64,000 nt of DNA from Voacanga thouarsii (taxonomy: Eukaryota > Streptophyta > Magnoliopsida > Gentianales > Apocynaceae), in contig JANUWF010001109.1 in the NCBI GenBank assembly GCA_026120185.1, positions 4,704,001-4,768,000 of the forward strand, given 5' to 3'. Of this stretch, positions 10,019 through 22,806 are shown one piece after another (within the stretch, counting starts at the first letter, position 1; the number at the start of each line of letters is the position of its first letter). Made by a program: the position numbers and the translations under genes. The notes below the pieces were generated by a model. That model was given only the letters and a program-made list of their open reading frames with translations. It had not been told where the DNA came from and searched no databases.

Positions 10019-11853
10019 ATAGATATCATCATCTTTCATCAACATCTCTAAAACACATGATCCTAAGACACGTGATTTTCCAAGTACGGAAATAGAATAG
10101 AAGGTAAGCCACTTCACAAATAGCTGGTAACCTCTAGAGCAAATAAGATCTCACATGTAATGCTAAGTTTCTAACTACAATTGAATATTTATGCAAAATT
10201 TGAATTTTTCTTTTCATTCTTTTGCATATTTCGGGAATGAAATGTTAATTTCTTTACATTCAGAAATTTCATTGTAGAACAAAAAAACTTCCTTTCAGAA
10301 GGATACTAAATTTAGTATCCACAAGTAAAAGCATGTAAAGATAACAACATAATGACTACAATCATACATAAATAGAAACTGATGTACCTGGTTGAGAAAG
10401 CTAGTCATGTGAGTATGTTGATTACCCACTATTGCTCTTTTCATAAATTTAAGACATTTTTACATCATTTCTCACTTGTTGAGTTTATACAGAAGAAAAA
10501 GCATGCTTGTAGAAGTAAACTTAAACAAAATGGTAAGAAGGAAAAACACACACAAAAGGAAACAAAATGACTAAAAGGTTCAGACTGGATTTCAGAAAGA
10601 AAGCCCAGGTTAAGAAATATAGGATTACACCAAATTCCCATGGACTAGGACAAACAAAGAGTGTAATAGAATTGAACAACGTTATAGCAAGCTTAAGCTA
10701 TTGAATCCATTTTCTACACCAATTGAGGTAAATTCCCATAGTTTCATTTTTTTTTCAGCAAATAAATAGTAGATTATTGAGAATTTGTATGACTTTCTAT
10801 TATAGAAACCCCAAAATAGAGGTTCGAATGTTCACTTATTATCATTTTTTAGTTCCAAAAAGACTCAAAAAGATTGCAGGCAAAGTGCAAGGAGCTCTTC
10901 CAACTACACTTCACAATTATGAAAAAAAAAATCAAATATATCAATAAAAGAGCTATAGATAATAGAAAAGTGATGAACAAAATATTCCCTCACCAACTCC
11001 TTCTATTCAAGCAAACAGGAAGAAGAAAAGAAACTTGAAAAGAATGTTCTTCACGTGAATCCTTAGATTAAAACTCAACCTTTTTTTTTTTTTTGGAAGG
11101 CAATATGCACAGAAGTTAATTAAAAACAACTATAAGATCATAAACAACAATAGAGAAGGAAATAGTAAGGAAATACCTGTAATTACCGAGTGTGAATAAG
11201 GAAATTCCTCATAGTTTCTGTTTCTCCTTTGGGCAAAAAAGAGAGGGTTGACAGAATAAAATCTCTAATGAAGAAAGAAAGAGATAATAAAGTAGTAGAA
11301 ATTAAGGAGGAAGAAGAGAAGGCAACGAAAGTGAAAGGTCTGCAGCCATCCGCATTCTCAATACAGAAGGACTTGAGGAAATAAAAAATATATAAAATGA
11401 CTAAATTATACATAACGACCAAATGAATCTCAGTGATAGAATATTTTCTTGATGAAATCTGATCCGTCGATTATGAGTATTTAAAAATGCTATTAAATAT
11501 TGATCATCAAATCGAAAAATTTAGGATGAAAAAATAAATAAAAATTAACAAAATAATGTGAAGAAACAATTCAACCCTCTCTTTACTTTTAATCTATACA
11601 TTTAGAAGAATGATTGGTTTTAATGACATTTTTTTAATTAATTAAATTAGATATTTTATTCTTGCACACTAAAGAAAACTTTCTTTCTTAGGATTATTAT
11701 TGAAACTTCTTTTTCTTCCTTATAAAGGAAATGAAGCTACACTTCTTAGAATGATCCTACTATTTGATATATAATTTTGTTGTAGCATTTTCCCAAAACA
11801 AGAATATTTAAAATTAATTTCGGTATTTTTTTTAAGAATACTAAGGTAGTTAA

Positions 11854-11854
<1 letters not shown>
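10019..11854. other. AT-rich stretch with possible 5' end of the minus-strand gene
   Basis: No firm exon. On the minus strand, 11360-11180 has the look of a plant leader: a TATATA-like motif near 11390, long pyrimidine tracts, then ATGGCTGCAGACC (ATG at 11349-11347) followed within 16 codons by a stop. This could be the first exon of the gene whose exons lie at 8258-10018, but nothing links them directly. Confidence 0.3.

Positions 11855-11898
<44 letters not shown>
11855..11898. repeat. (TA)n microsatellite
   Basis: About 21 uninterrupted TA units. Confidence 0.95.
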
Positions 11899-11899
<1 letters not shown>

Positions 11900-12954
11900 T
11901 TTATTATAAGATAAAATATAGAGTGAATTATTATCATTTTTGCTTTTTAAAATTAAAACATTAGATATAGTTTGTGACTTAACTGGTGATTGATTTGGAT
12001 TAAATTTACCAACTACTCTCAAAATTATTTATCCATTTAATATACTTAAACCTGCAACCTAAACTTGTACGGTTCGTCAAATCTTGTACTAGTAAGTTCT
12101 ATTGACTAAACCCCCAAATACAACAGACCAAATAGAGGGAGAATATGCATAATTCCCTCTCCACCTGGACCAGTAAAAAACAGAAAAATTTTGTTTAATA
12201 CAAAAATAAATGTGACATAATAATAATATAAAAAGTTTTAAAAATTAGAATAATTATTATAAAATTTAGATAACATAATATAATATATCAAAATTCTGTG
12301 GCATACAATCACATATATTTCATCCTGGAATGAACCATAGAAATAATTAGAATTGTAAAAAAATAAAAAAGTAACAACCAATAACTTCTACCCACACAAA
12401 CTAAAAATATAACAAAAATAAACCAAAAAAAAAAAAAAAGAAAAAACATTGTACAACAAAAAAATTTATAAATATATAAAATAATTTTATTAATTAAGGA
12501 GTTGGTTACAGTTAATTGCACCTGCACTAGCACTAGTAAAGTTTAAGATGTTTTTAGCCTTGTGTGTGTTGGGGTACGTAGTAACCTTACAAAGGTAGGA
12601 TATAGAAGGGAACAACGAAGGGCACAACAGTCCAAAGCAATTAAAAGCATTTAAACACATACCAATTGCTTTGCTATGTTTGTTCATAATCAACCATGGG
12701 GTGATTGGTTTTGTAACTGTTCTGACAAAAAACTGGATTGATATTTGTTTTAAAAGAATATGTTCTTTATGTTTTGACTAAAAATAAATTTTAATTATTA
12801 AATATTGATAGCTTTTTATTTATTCAAGGTAGAACAAAATATTAATATTTGAGTTTATAAATTTTTAAAAAATTTAAAAGTATATTTAAATTTTTAGAAA
12901 AATTAAATATAATTCCAATCAAACCACAACATATAATTCATAATTAAAGTTGAT
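11899..12954. other. AT-rich stretch, nothing recognised
   Basis: No coding or repeat signal beyond low-complexity A and T runs (for example poly-A near 12427). Confidence 0.5.
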
Positions 12955-13217
12955 TGTAATATCCCACCAAAAACTACCCCTAGTTATAGAAGGGGAACAT
13001 ACATTGCATAACATTTATCATATGCATATGAACTTTTGAATGTATTTGTGTGTGTGTTTGGTTTAGTATGCTTGTGACTTTATTTAGTTGAGTAGGGAAA
13101 TTATCTTGATTATGTACATAAGCTTTTTTATGTGATAGTATTAGTTAAGATGATGAGTTAAAGTTGAAATAGGGGTGAAGTGATTTGGTGAGAATGAAAG
13201 TGAATACAAGGATTAAT

Positions 13218-13275
13218 GTGGTCTACCGGTTAGAGCTTTGAGCTTATCATCTATCAACCGGAGTTTAAATCCCAA
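13218..13275 (+). other. tRNA-like (pol III A-box/B-box) motif
   Basis: The sequence gtggtctaccggttagag (A-box like) is followed about 40 bases later by ggagtttaaatcc. The latter differs from the B-box ggttcgaatcc mainly by CpG-type transitions. The distance fits a tRNA head. It cannot fold as a clean tRNA by eye, so it is more likely a tRNA-derived SINE head or a chance match. Confidence 0.35.
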
Positions 13276-14010
13276 CTTACACAAAATTACTATGATTCCT
13301 TTTCTTTTCCTCCTTGCCCGGTTAATCCTATCCCAATTGCCACTTGATACAATTTTTAAACAACTAAGACTTATGAGCCGTGTCTTAAGGAGATTTGAAC
13401 AAAATTTGAATTTCCTACGTTTTCTACTTAAACTTGGTTAATTTTGTCGAAGCTTGTTGGAAGTAATTTCTTATCTATTCTCTTTATAACAACTGACCAC
13501 CTTCCTTTCATTCATCCTCCTCTCATCTTGTATACCTTGGCTGAAAGTTAAGAGAAGATCAAGGAACAAATGCCTTTCAAAATTTAAAGTTCAAGCTTTG
13601 TTTTCTTTCAACAATTAAAACTTCCTATACAATCTCCTAACCTTCATTAGTTAAGAGTATCCTATCACTTAGAAGTTAAAGCACAAAACACAAGAGCTTG
13701 TTCTCCCTTTTTCTCTCTCAGCCATTTATTCATCCGGAATCACAAGTCCAAGTGAAGGTAAATTTGAACTTGAAATGGTTCTTTTCAAAATCAAAGCCCT
13801 ACTAAGCCTCCTATAAATCTTCATACTTCTCTCTTCATCTCTCAGTTTCTCTTATCTCCACATAACCAAAACATACACACTTCCATTCTCCAATCTCTTG
13901 GCCATCACCTAGACATACTAGAACTGGCATGTGAACTCATTCATGCACTTGCTCTTGGCCACCATCCTTGAGACCTCAATTCCATGGAATTCTTGGTGTT
14001 TTGAAGGATC

Positions 14011-14130
14011 CTTAGGCTGTATTATAAATTTAAACTCCTAAGAACTCTCCAAATATCACTCCTAGAAGTACTTAGGCTGTATTATAAATTTAAACTCCTA
14101 GGAACTCTCCAAATATCACTCCTAGAAATA
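14011..14130 (+). repeat. 60-bp tandem duplication
   Basis: Two adjacent 60-base copies (14011-14070 and 14071-14130) begin cttaggctgtattataaatt and differ at only about two positions. The near identity points to a recent local duplication. Confidence 0.93.
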
Positions 14131-14448
14131 CTAGAGCACCTTAAACTTTTGTTGTGGCTTTACCATTTTTCCAAGAGAGTCTCGGCCTTTTCCTTCAAGA
14201 TCACGGTTTACCTCTTTCTTCAACCTCTCAATTTTCTTTACTTTTCCAAGAGAAGCCAAGGCACACTTGAGCATACACAGACACTTGACCAAACACATTT
14301 GAGATTCTCAAGTCTTCAAGAGCTTCTTAGCCGGCTAGTTTAGATTTCAGAGCTTCCTAAAGCTCTTCTACAAATCCTCCTAAGATCACTTTTGCACTTC
14401 ATCTCCTAAACTAACTACTCAATAGACACAAAACTTCGGCATAGCTAG

Positions 14449-15382
14449 TGTTTGAGTTATCGGTAACGATAATTACAGATGAAGTGCCTATACTCAACTG
14501 AATTGAATAAGCACCGCCTATACCCGATCAGGGCTCTAACAAAAGCATAATTAACAATTATCAATAAAGCCGGCAATGCCAAATAGTCTAAATGCAAAGA
14601 AACCAGTCAGAATTTAAAATAGAAATGTAAGTTAGTAATGGACCTGAATAGCAAAAGACAACAACTTATCTGATAGAAGTGTAAACTGAATCACCAATTC
14701 AATACTAGTTTGCCTTTAAGAAATTATTTGTCCCATTTACCGGTGTGATGGGTATAACAACTCTCCTTGCAGGATAAGACAGTCTCAGATCGTTATCGAT
14801 GCATACCAACTGTGACCACCTCAAAAATCTTCTCAGTTCGCCGGTTCCGTTAAGTCAGGAAAATATGGATTGCGAGGAAAGAACAAAAGAGGTGGCTTTT
14901 TTTTTTTTTTTCTCGAACCAGAGTGGTGGCTCTATTCTTACTCTAGCCTTAGGAAAAACCCTATACTAATCCAAATTAGGAGACCTAATTCTTATCATTT
15001 TTTTATCTTTCCTTTTCTTGTACAAGTTAGAATTAATTTGGACAAAATAAAAAGAGAGGACACGTGAAAACATGGCCAAGCCCAAGCCTGAGCCGGGCCA
15101 AGTAAGTGGCACGTGCGTGTGACAGTCTCACTACCTTGGGTTTTTCTATCAAGTCTATAGAAAAGTCTTTTAGTATATAAGAGATTCAACACTCTTCAAC
15201 TTTTCTTATGTGGGACTCATGTATAATATAAGTTCCTAAATGGTTGAACACCCAACTTAATGATATTTAATTATGGATTTTCACTATTAAAATAGCTTCT
15301 ACCATATTCAAAACAATCTCTAATATGTCAAGAACAACTTCTATTAAAGACTATCCAGGATTTACATAATTTACTTTCGATA
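14449..15382 (-). repeat. C2 3' LTR
   Basis: Matches 21787-22676 over most of its length: the same caccgcctatac, gaaaatatggattgcgagg, gccttttagta/gtcttttagta and aatatgtcaagaaca-like words in the same order. The inner border (15382) is approximate, set where a ttcgata end resembles ttcaata at 22676. Confidence 0.7.
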
Positions 15383-15829
15383 ATGGTACCTTCCGGTTTG
15401 AACCAATACCTAAGTTATCCAACTTATGCCCCTAACATGAATAGATGGATTTGAGCCTTGAATCTAAAACTTGAGTGTGACAGCGTCCATTGATAATAAC
15501 AGACTATCGGTTATGGAAACAATCTTTAGGGTTGACACGTTATGGCTATGTGTCCTAATCCTATCTCATGAGTGTATTTAGGCAAAACCTAATTCTCTTT
15601 AGTTGCTACCTTACAACACCACTCACATAGTTGGTGATCTCTAAGGATGTACTGCTAATATCCTGTCTAAAAGACTTGATCTCATTTAGAGTCAAAACTT
15701 TTACTAAACTTGTTGTAAACGCACCATAGGCTTTCAGGGAAAGGACCTAGATACACCGATATCAGAATAGATGCGAGATTCACTCAGACAACTTATTTAT
15801 ACCACATTAAACTACCTTGTGGGATCTCC

Positions 15830-18800
15830 ACTTGGTCAGTTAGGTTGCCACTGTGAGTGAATTATTGATAGGTTATCAGTCTCATTCCCAACCTAGATTT
15901 AAGGAACAAGGATGTTTCTAGTCCCTTAGTTAAGGGGTCTGCAATATTATCTTTGGATCCAACAAAGTCAACAGACATTACCATTTTAGACTCTAACTCC
16001 TTTATAGACTTAAATCTATCTTGGATGTGTCTCTTAGTCTTTTGATTATACTTGGTACTCTTTATCTTTACGATTGTAGTTTAACTATCACAATACACAA
16101 ATATAGCAGTAACGGGCTTGCTAATCATTGGCAAAGAGGATAATAGTCCATACAACTATTCAACTTCTATTCCAGTAGCATCCAAGGTACATAACTCAAC
16201 CTTAAAAGTTGACCGAGTTATCAAAGTTTGTTTACAAGACTTCCAGGCGACTGCTCCACCACCAAATGTGAAAAATATATCCAGTGCAACCATTGCTGTC
16301 AGAGTTCTTGGCAATCCAACTCGTATCACTATACCCTTCAAGTACAGCATAAAATTTCCCATAATGCAGCCCAAGGGGAACTGTTCCTTTTAAATACCTT
16401 AGTACTCTATCCAAGGCCTTCCAATGAGTCTGATTTGGACAACTTGTATATCTTGTTAGCTTAGATACCGAAACTGAAATATCTGGTCTTGAGCCATTTG
16501 CAAGATATTGCAAGTTACCAATAATTTGAGAATATCTTAATTGAGACACAAGAATACCACTTTCATTCTTGAACAAAGCTACAAAAGGGTCACTTGGAGT
16601 TTTAGCAACTCTACAATTTTGATAATCATATTTCTCAAGAACACTCTCAACATAGTGAGATTGAGAAATAGTTATCTCCTTAGTTGAGCGAATCAACTTA
16701 AGGCCAATAATCACATTTACTACTCTTATATCCTTCATTTCAAACTTATTTTTGTAGAATGATTTAGTCTTATTAATTATTTCAATATTGGACCCAAATA
16801 GCAAAATATCATCCACATATAAGTATAGTACAATACATGCATTACCCTTAACCTTGTAGTAGACACACTTGCCATTCTCATTTATGATGAAGCTAAATGA
16901 TAAAATAATTTTATCAAACTTTTTATGCTATTGTTTAGGTGCTTGTTTTAGATAATATAGGGATTTAACAAGTTTACAGACTTTTTGCTCATTTCCTTTG
17001 GTTACAAATCTCTCAGACTAATCTATATATATATTTTCTTTAAGATTAATATGAAGAAAAGCTGCCTTCACATCCATTTGGTGGATATTAAAACCACATA
17101 TCGAAGCCAATGCAATGAGTACTCAAATTGTAGTTAGACGAGCAATAGGAGAGTAGGTATTAAAATAGTCTATTCATTCTTTTTGTTTAAACCCTTTGGC
17201 AACTAATCTAGCCTTATACTTATCAATGGTTCTTGCTGGTTTAAGTTTCTTCTTAAAAATTTATTTGCATCCAATTGTAGTATACCCAGGAGGGAGATCA
17301 ACCAATTCTCATGTCCCATTTGAGACAATGGATCCATCTCACTTTTGACAACTCCTTTCCAATGCCCAACTTCTGAGAAAGCCATAGCTGCTTGAAAAGT
17401 TAAAGGTTCGTCCTCAACATTGTAAGTGACAAAGTCACTTCAAAAGTCCTTGACTACTTTAGCCCTCTTACTCCTTCTATATTCTTCCAATTCCTTAGTT
17501 TGAGCATTAGAACTATTTGGATTTACCCTCACATCTTTTCCCCTCTCTACGTGATTAGAAATGGAATTAGATGCTAAGGCTTAATCTAAAGTAGAAACAT
17601 CTTGAGGCAAATCAGTTTTTATAGGAAACATATCCTCAAAGAATGTAGCATCATGGTATTGAATAATTGTGTTAACATTTATGCCAGGTATTTCAGACTT
17701 AATTACCAAAAATATCATAGCATAGCTTGTTTCCACATAACCAATAAAGATGGTATCAACAGTTTTTGATCCTAACTTTTTCCTCTTGTGTTCAGGGATT
17801 AGAACTTTTGCAAGGTAACCCCACGCACAGAAGTATTTTAAGTTAGATTTTCTACCTTTTCAGATTTCAAACGGAGTTACCTCTTTATATTTGTGAGGGA
17901 CTCTATTTATAATATGACAAGTCATATTCAAAGCCTTACCCTACATATACTTAGGTAATCTAGAATTCAAAAGTAGACTGTTGATTATATCTTTAAAAGT
18001 TCTATTTTTCCGTTTAGTAATCCCATTAGACTGAGGAGAATAAAGAGGTATCTCCTTATGAATTATGCCATTACTTTGGCAATATTAACAAATAGATTAG
18101 ACCTATACTCTCTACCTCTGTCAGATCTTAATCTTTTAAATTTCTTGCTAGTTTGAGTTTCAGCTTTATTTTTAAATATGAGAAACTTTTCAAGTGCTTC
18201 ATCTTTATGTTCAAGTAAATAAACATGGCAATATTTACTATAATCATCAATAAAAGTAATGAAGTATTTGTTATGATCCCTAGTCAACAAACCATTAATT
18301 TCACAAGTATTTGTGTAAACTAAATAAAGTATTTCTGAATCCCTTTCAATTGAATGATAGGGTTTCCTGATTTTTTTAGCTTCCACACACACTTAAAATT
18401 TATTTTTCTTATCAATTGTATGTTTAGGGATCAAATCTAAATTCATCATTCTTTTAATAGAATCTAAGTTTAAATGTCCAAGTCTATTATGCCATATATC
18501 AGTAGATTTAATAATATGTACCATAGGATAAATAGAATTCTCAACAGAAGAAGCCTTATTCAAATTAGAAATAAATGGTTCAACTTTTAATTTAAATAAA
18601 CCATCTGACAAATAACCTTTTCCAGCAAAAGTATTGTAGTGCATAATCACCACTTTATTGCATTTGCAAGTAGACTCATAACCCTCTCTAACTAATCATG
18701 AACCACTAAGAATATTCTTATGAACTGTTGAAACATATTGTACCTTATAAAGAGAAAGAATACACCCTGAAGAAACCTTCAAGTCCACTCGTCCAATCCC

Positions 18801-19046
18801 CAACACATTGGCTGTAGCTGAATTCCCCATCTTCATAGTTTTTTCTTTAATTGATTGGTAAGACACAAAAAGTAATTTATCAGCACAAACATACACATTT
18901 GCTCCAGTATCAACCAACCATTCAAGTAGCTCATAAATAGTAAAGATTTTTTGGTTAACAGAAACATAACTTTCTTCATCATTAGAAGTAGTAATACCAA
19001 TCCCAACCTCAATAGTATAAACCTTAGTGAGGTATGTACTCAAATC
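15830..19046 (-). pseudogene. C2 pol: protease, integrase, RT, RNase H (broken)
   Basis: Protease shows WLVDTGANVYVC (about 18880-18920) with the catalytic DTG. Integrase shows WHNRLGHLN with the histidines of the zinc domain, then YTNTCEING where Copia integrases have HTD: the first catalytic Asp is Asn. RLRSDRGREY keeps the second Asp. RT shows IFKKKLKP, DKYKARLVAKGFKQKE, and YVDDILLFG (YVDD at 16809-16820). RNase H shows CTGYIF and, further on, DNIADPLTKGL-like sequence near 15945. There are several stops and frameshifts between these blocks, for example TAA in the conserved GCKWIFKKK motif and at the integrase zinc domain (KNKF stop VCVEAK). Function in life: copying and integrating the element. 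This copy cannot do so. Confidence 0.88.
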
Positions 19047-19079
19047 AACTTCTATTTAACTTGTATCATCTACTACCAC

Positions 19080-21746
19080 ATTGATTTGTGCTTTAGAATT
19101 TAATCCTTGTTTGACTTTGGACTTCTTAGACGGATAGTCCTTAACCCAATGCCCAACCTGATCACAATTCTAGCAAGGTTTGTTTGCTTTTGGTTTCTTT
19201 TTTACCTTACTTTTTATCTTGTTTATATTTTTAGAGTTCGAATTAAACCCCACATTCCTCTAATTATTGCTCTTCTTTCTAGTAGTCACCAAATGAATAT
19301 TAGACTCCATAGTAATATGATTATTCTTCCTATATTGCTCTTCAATGCATATTGATTTCATCAGATTGTTTAGAGAAATTTTTTTCGTCTTTTGTTTGAG
19401 AGACATACCAAAGTCCTCCTAAGACTTAGGAAAATTTTCTATCACTGACATTGTTGGGAAGTATGCCCTCTTAGACTAGTTTTCTGATATAAAAAATTGA
19501 ATGTTTTAATAAAAGAATTTATTTTCAAAAATTATTTGTGAATTTACTTTTTTATGCACAATGTCGTTTGGAAAAGACCTATTGTATTTAAGTAAGTGGT
19601 CCATGTGAATGGAGGTCTTTCACAGTAAGGTTGGATCACGAGTTACTTAACATATAGACATTCATTCTTAACCGATTGATGAGAATAGGAATCTCATCAT
19701 GTCTAGGTTATTATGTTATGAATTCCAAATGGGGAATGGCTTACCTTTAACCAGTGAGTAGTCCACTCACTTCATGACATAAGCATATTTCGAATACGTA
19801 GAACATGACCTGTAGTAGTAGTTTCTTAAATGTACTGTATGGTAGAAACTTAGACTACTACCGCTACAGCGTGGACTAGTACTCTATGACCTGAGTATGA
19901 GTTGGTGGTCTGACGAAGCTGGAAGCATATACTTTGATATGCTATAGTTGAGGTTCTAACGTCGGGTTAATATACTTGCATGTTGGGTATGTGTGACTAG
20001 TTAGTAAAGACAGACTTGTACAAGATAGTTTCTATACTATATCGGCCCTTGTGGTTGTCTGAATGATCTAAATATCTAGGGTCCTGGGAAATATGACTTG
20101 GATGTTTGTTTTAGGGTAGCTTTCTTGGAAAGCGGGAACAATCCAGAAAGTCATGAATCATTGGACTAGAGGCCTATGGATGGTAGATGTCATTTAGAGA
20201 GGTGTTAGTACACTTATTCCTCTCTGAACGTACGACGATGTATAAAGGGGTATTTTAGTCATTTTACCTATAGGTCGGAGACTTTGCTAATGCAGTATTG
20301 TCCTTAGGGTCAATATTTTCTTATGGTGATATTAGAAAATATTTAAAATGCAAAATATAGCTATTTATATAGTAGGGGTATTTTGGTCATTTTAGTAGCC
20401 AAGGCGATGTGTCTTTTTGGTCCTCGGAATAGCTCGTAAGTCCTAATTAATTTTGGGTTGAGGAATTGGTCTTAGTTAAAGAGAAATATATACTCACAAT
20501 ATTATTTGATAACATAATGGGGTTTATTGCGAGAAAGAGAAGTTGATGGGTCAATTTATAATTCTAAGAACTTCATGGGTTCAATTGCAAATTGGAGAAT
20601 TGCAATTGGAATTCTCAGATGTTGTTTGGCATTCTCATATCTCTGTGCATAGAAAAACCTATTTTTTTTTGGCACAAAGTTCTCTATTTCTCTCTCTCTC
20701 TCGTGTGACCCTTTGGCTTTTCTTTTCTTGTTTTGGTTAACCAAAGGGCAATCTCTTTCTTGTGACCTTTGGTTTTCTTGTTCATTATATTATCAAAGAA
20801 TCAAGAAGGTCTTGATAGTATTGCACCTCACCCTTTGGTTCACTAAGAAGGTTGAGAAGTTTTCTCCTCAACGTTTTTGCAGAAAAACAAGGAGAAGGTT
20901 GAGACCATTGATACCTCATCTTGAGATTATTTCTCTTCACCCTTTTGTTTCACCAACAAGAATTAGGCAGTGGAATATTCTGACAATCAGAAAGTTTTGA
21001 CGTTCATCGTGTATGCAAACAAGGCGGAGTAAGAGGTTGGCGGGTTTTCAACCGGAAGCTTCATCAAGTATGCCAGAGGAAGCTATCCCTGTGGTTCAAT
21101 CCATTCTTCCACAGTCTAAGAGGTTTAAGGTACACAGAGGTATGTTTTAAATGCTTCCATGCTGCTGCTCTTAATGGTTTTACTTAGCCTCTGTTTGTTC
21201 TCCATTTCTACAACATGTTTCTCTGTTTTCTTTCAAACCAATAGACATCACTTGGAACTTCTCAAGAAGTTCCATATCTGCTTCATGGAGTGAGTGAATA
21301 ATCAATTGTAGCTCTTGAGTCTGTTCAGTCAAAGATTTACCTTCAACCATCTGAAATTTCACGAATTTAGAGACATAATATCTCTTAAGACCTTGATTTT
21401 CGATATTATATTTCTCATTCAATTCACCCCATAGCATCTTTGTTGTGGAGAACTTAGAACAGTAGACATCAAAGAGAGCATTTGTCAAGGGTGACAATAT
21501 TGTCCCTCTACCTATATTATTTTGTTCATCCTATGTAACAATCTCAACTACTCTAGAATACCTTTCAGTTAGTACGGGCCTGTCAACTAACACTGCTAAC
21601 AACAAGCCCCCAACGGTCAACTAAATTTTCATGCGTTGTTGCCAACGCTTGAAATTCTGCCCCAGACCGAATTTGTTCGGTAGACCATTCAAGTCAACCA
21701 AAGGCCTGTACGTAGCAGAAGCAGTACCTGACGAATTGGCGGCCAC
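19080..21746 (-). pseudogene. C2 gag, interrupted by solo LTR S1
   Basis: Gag begins near 21746, where GTG GCC GCC stands in place of an expected ATG. It reads NFKRWQQRMKI (about 21625-21660), typical of Copia UBN2-type gag, then LWGELNEKYNIENQGLKRYY and LLEKFQVMS up to 21249. The frame resumes at 19446 as VIENFPKS, exactly where removal of S1 and one target copy predicts. The zinc knuckle near 19130-19185 reads C, stop, NCDQVGHWVKDY: the first interval carries TAG and the last Cys is Tyr. Stops TAG at 21621-21623 and 21531-21533 are also present. Confidence 0.85.
19452..21243 (+). mobile_element. S1: solo LTR in C2 gag, TSD GACAT
   Basis: Starts TGTTGGGAAG and ends near ttcaaaccaata. It is flanked by gacat at 19447-19451 and 21244-21248. 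It matches S2, S4 and the reverse of S3 over its first ~1 kb (ccctcttagacta, aataaaagaatttatt, ggtcatttta and others). There is no internal region or second LTR, so this is the product of LTR-LTR recombination. The parent family is not identified; the 1.8 to 2.0 kb LTR length is characteristic of it. Short frames inside are not genes. Confidence 0.93.
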
Positions 21747-21786
21747 TACACACAAATTGATAATTGCAGAATAACTTCTTAAAGAC

Positions 21787-22676
21787 TGTTAGAAATGTAA
21801 CGATGAACATAGAGAGGCAATTAAACTGAATTGAACAAGTACCGCCTATACTTGATTAGGGCTTTAACAAAAGCTCAATTATTAATTATCAACAAAGCCA
21901 ACAAGGCCAAATAGTCCAAATGCAAAGCAATCAGCCATAATTCAAAATAGAAAAGTAAGTCAACAATGGACCTAAACAGCAAAACCAGACAACAACTTAT
22001 TTGATAGAAGTGCAGATTGAATCACCAATTTAATACTGGTTTGCCATTAAGAAGTTATTCGCTCCACTTACCAGTGCAATAGGTACAGTGACTCTCTTTG
22101 CAAAATAAGACGGTTTCAGATCACTGTCGACGCACACCAACTGCGATCACCTCAAAAATCTTCCCAGTTCGCTGATTTTGTTAAGTCAAGAAAATATGGA
22201 TTGCGAGGAAAGAACAGAAGAGGCGGCTTTTTTTCAAACCAGAGTGGTGGCTATATTCTTACTATGGCTATCAGTTTTTATTTCTTTTTTCTGTACAAGT
22301 TAGAGTTAATTTGGGCAAAATAAAAACTGAGGAACGTGAAAATAAGCCCAAGCACAAGCCAGGGAGAGCGAGCGACACATGCGTGTCGTAGTCCTATTAT
22401 CTTGGGCTTTTCTATCAAGTCCATAGAAAAGCCTTTTAGTATGTACGGCTTCAACACTCTTCAATTTTTTCCATGTGAGACTTATGTATAACATGAGTTC
22501 TTAAATAGTTCAATACCCAACTTTTATAACATTTAATTATGGATTTCGACCATTAAAATAGCTTTTACCATAATCAAAATAATATCTAACATGTTAAGAA
22601 CAACTCCTATTAATTGTTTTAGGCTAACCAATCATGAATTAAAAATTATTAAATCCTAAAGTTGCTATTTTCAATA
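21787..22676 (-). repeat. C2 5' LTR
   Basis: Partner of 14449-15382. It starts (on +) TGTTAGAAATG at the border with the gag leader. The right border is set by the direct repeat gctag at 22677-22681; the terminal ttcaata lacks the expected CA, probably by mutation. Confidence 0.7.
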
Positions 22677-22806
22677 GCTAGTCCTTCCAAAAGAAGTTGT
22701 CTTCTCCTTAGACACCCCATAGTCGAAGCTCAAAAAATTATCACTCCATTCAAGCACTTTTGAATTTCAAACGCCAAGAACCGCTCCTAAGATCCTTCAA
22801 AAGATC

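Larger units (their letters stand above)
12955..14448. mobile_element. LTR-like sequence hosting C2
   Basis: It starts TGTAATATCCCACC, the style of LTR start (TGTAACACCC-like) common in plant Ty3 elements; compare the sequence starting at 63217. Pyrimidine-rich segments with many tcttcaag and cttgaga words follow, similar in texture to 22682-22801 and 24812-25400, which may be its continuation beyond C2 and S2. No coding region or matching end was found, so the assignment is weak. Confidence 0.3.
14449..22676 (-). mobile_element. C2: Copia-type LTR retrotransposon, reversed, decayed
   Basis: On the minus strand the order is 5' LTR (21787-22676), gag with zinc knuckle, protease, integrase, reverse transcriptase, RNase H and 3' LTR (14449-15382). 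Integrase before reverse transcriptase is the Copia order. The two LTRs share long stretches (for example caattcaatac/caatttaatac with the surrounding gaatcacc) but differ by many substitutions. A direct repeat gctag flanks the element (14444-14448 and 22677-22681). The + strand left end is TGTTTGAG; the right end is less certain by some tens of bases. Gag is split by the solo LTR S1. The element is old and inactive. Confidence 0.85.

Noticed and set aside
16156..16393. Overlapping open frames on both strands in the C2 RNase H region
   Set aside because: Shadows of the minus-strand Copia RNase H; only that frame has conserved motifs.
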